6,824 nt of DNA from UBA2645 sp044360285. GTDB taxonomy: Bacteria > Pseudomonadota > Alphaproteobacteria > Rickettsiales > UBA1997. Made by a program: the position numbers and the translations under genes. The stretch covers positions 1 to 6,824 of the forward strand of contig JBIKKP010000052.1 of NCBI GenBank assembly GCA_044360285.1. Direction: 5' to 3'. The notes beneath the pieces were generated by a model that worked only from the letters and a program-made list of their open reading frames with translations, did not search any database and was not told where the DNA came from. Below, one piece after another: positions 6,703-6,824 of this stretch (its first letter is position 1; each line of letters begins with the position of its first letter).

Positions 6703-6744
6703 TGCTCGGGCGGGGTTTGCAACCCCGCCCGCAGGTTCATGCAA
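6703..6744 (-). repeat. 42-bp hairpin repeat, copy 3 (inverted relative to copy 2)
   Basis: On the minus strand it reads TTGCATGAAC, CTG, a perfect 10-bp stem CGGGCGGGGT / ACCCCGCCCG around TGCAA, then AGCA. The ends, loop and total length (42) are identical to copy 2, while the stem differs at three positions with matching changes on both sides. It abuts the point where the lpd similarity stops and lies 7 nt beyond the stop of the partial ORF at the right edge. Confidence 0.85.
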
Positions 6745-6751
6745 AAATTTT

Positions 6752-6824
6752 CTACAACTTCGATTTCTCCAAACCTTCCATCAGCTTTTCTGCCACCGGC
6801 TTCTCTGGCTTTCGCCATTCATTT
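6752..6824 (-). CDS. C-terminal end of an unidentified protein (runs off window)
   Basis: A minus-strand frame enters from the right edge and stays open for 23 codons to a TAG at 6752-6754. The visible end is a charged, helix-like tail containing NEWRKPEKPVAEKLMEGLEK, with the look of a real C-terminus: many Lys/Glu and no low-complexity bias. The hairpin repeat copy 3 follows 7 nt later, the same kind of position that copies 1 and 2 hold after other genes. I do not recognise the family, and it does not resemble the part of dihydrolipoamide dehydrogenase expected upstream of the remnant. It is too short to be sure it is coding. Confidence 0.4.
   Translation of the reverse strand, partial: NEWRKPEKPVAEKLMEGLEKSKL

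Larger units (their letters stand above)
6562..6744. other. Inverted-repeat-bounded segment carrying the lpd tail
   Basis: Hairpin repeat copies 2 and 3 face each other as 42-bp imperfect terminal inverted repeats around 99 bp that hold little more than the lpd 3' end. The outer ends (TTGCATGAAC / GTTCATGCAA) are exact inverted matches. AAA flanks both sides (6559-6561 and 6745-6747), but in this A-rich DNA a 3-bp target duplication is not convincing. It could be a mobilised cassette, a recombination scar between dispersed repeats, or chance placement of two terminator-like hairpins. There is no transposase here. Confidence 0.35.

Noticed and set aside
6475..6744. Minus-strand open frame of 89 codons spanning the alr 3' end and both hairpin repeats
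   Set aside because: It starts inside hairpin copy 3, overlaps the alr end and reads the lpd remnant in the wrong frame, so it is not a plausible gene.
1..6824. CRISPR array, tRNA, rRNA or SRP RNA gene
   Set aside because: No regularly spaced direct repeats or recognisable RNA gene was seen; the three hairpin copies are dispersed and in mixed orientation.

Overview
The window looks like chromosomal DNA of an AT-rich, probably host-associated alphaproteobacterium (Rickettsiales- or Holosporales-like). Four things point that way. Ffh has the TRLDGDSRGGAAL form of the G4 region that is common in Alphaproteobacteria. A paired GTCATCCT...AGGATCT palindrome of a type familiar from intergenic DNA in that class sits between two genes. 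Short palindromic repeats and a gene remnant occupy the spacers. One large gene encodes what looks like a eukaryote-directed CE-clan (Ulp1-like) cysteine protease. The assignment is inferred from sequence appearance only.

Left half, minus strand: an apparent operon queD - ybgC - ffh, read right to left from a spacer at 2308-2386. QueD makes the queuosine precursor carboxytetrahydropterin, YbgC is a hotdog-fold acyl-CoA thioesterase, and Ffh is the SRP54 GTPase that targets nascent membrane proteins. The ybgC stop overlaps the ffh start by 11 nt. A palindrome pair (1796-1883) fills the queD-ybgC gap. A short perfect hairpin repeat (copy 1) lies just past the ffh stop, at the window's left edge.

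Right half, plus strand: three tightly packed genes diverge from queD. They are hisI (histidine biosynthesis), an 890-residue protein of unknown overall identity, and alr (D-alanine for peptidoglycan). The gaps are only 9 and 5 nt. The large protein has an N-terminal His159-Asp183-Gln225-Cys231 constellation with the spacing of Ulp1/SENP-type and bacterial deubiquitinase-like CE-clan proteases. About 650 residues that I cannot assign follow it. It is the best candidate for a novel secreted effector here, sitting between two unrelated housekeeping genes.

Right edge (6508-6824): a weak terminator after alr, then two inverted 42-bp hairpin repeats (copies 2 and 3). They bracket the last ~27 codons of a dihydrolipoamide dehydrogenase gene whose upstream part is missing. 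Past copy 3 is the C-terminal end of another minus-strand ORF that runs off the window. The three hairpin copies differ almost only by compensatory stem changes around a fixed TGCAA loop, so this looks like a dispersed repeat family kept as a structure and possibly involved in local rearrangement. No tRNA, rRNA, CRISPR array or transposase gene was seen.
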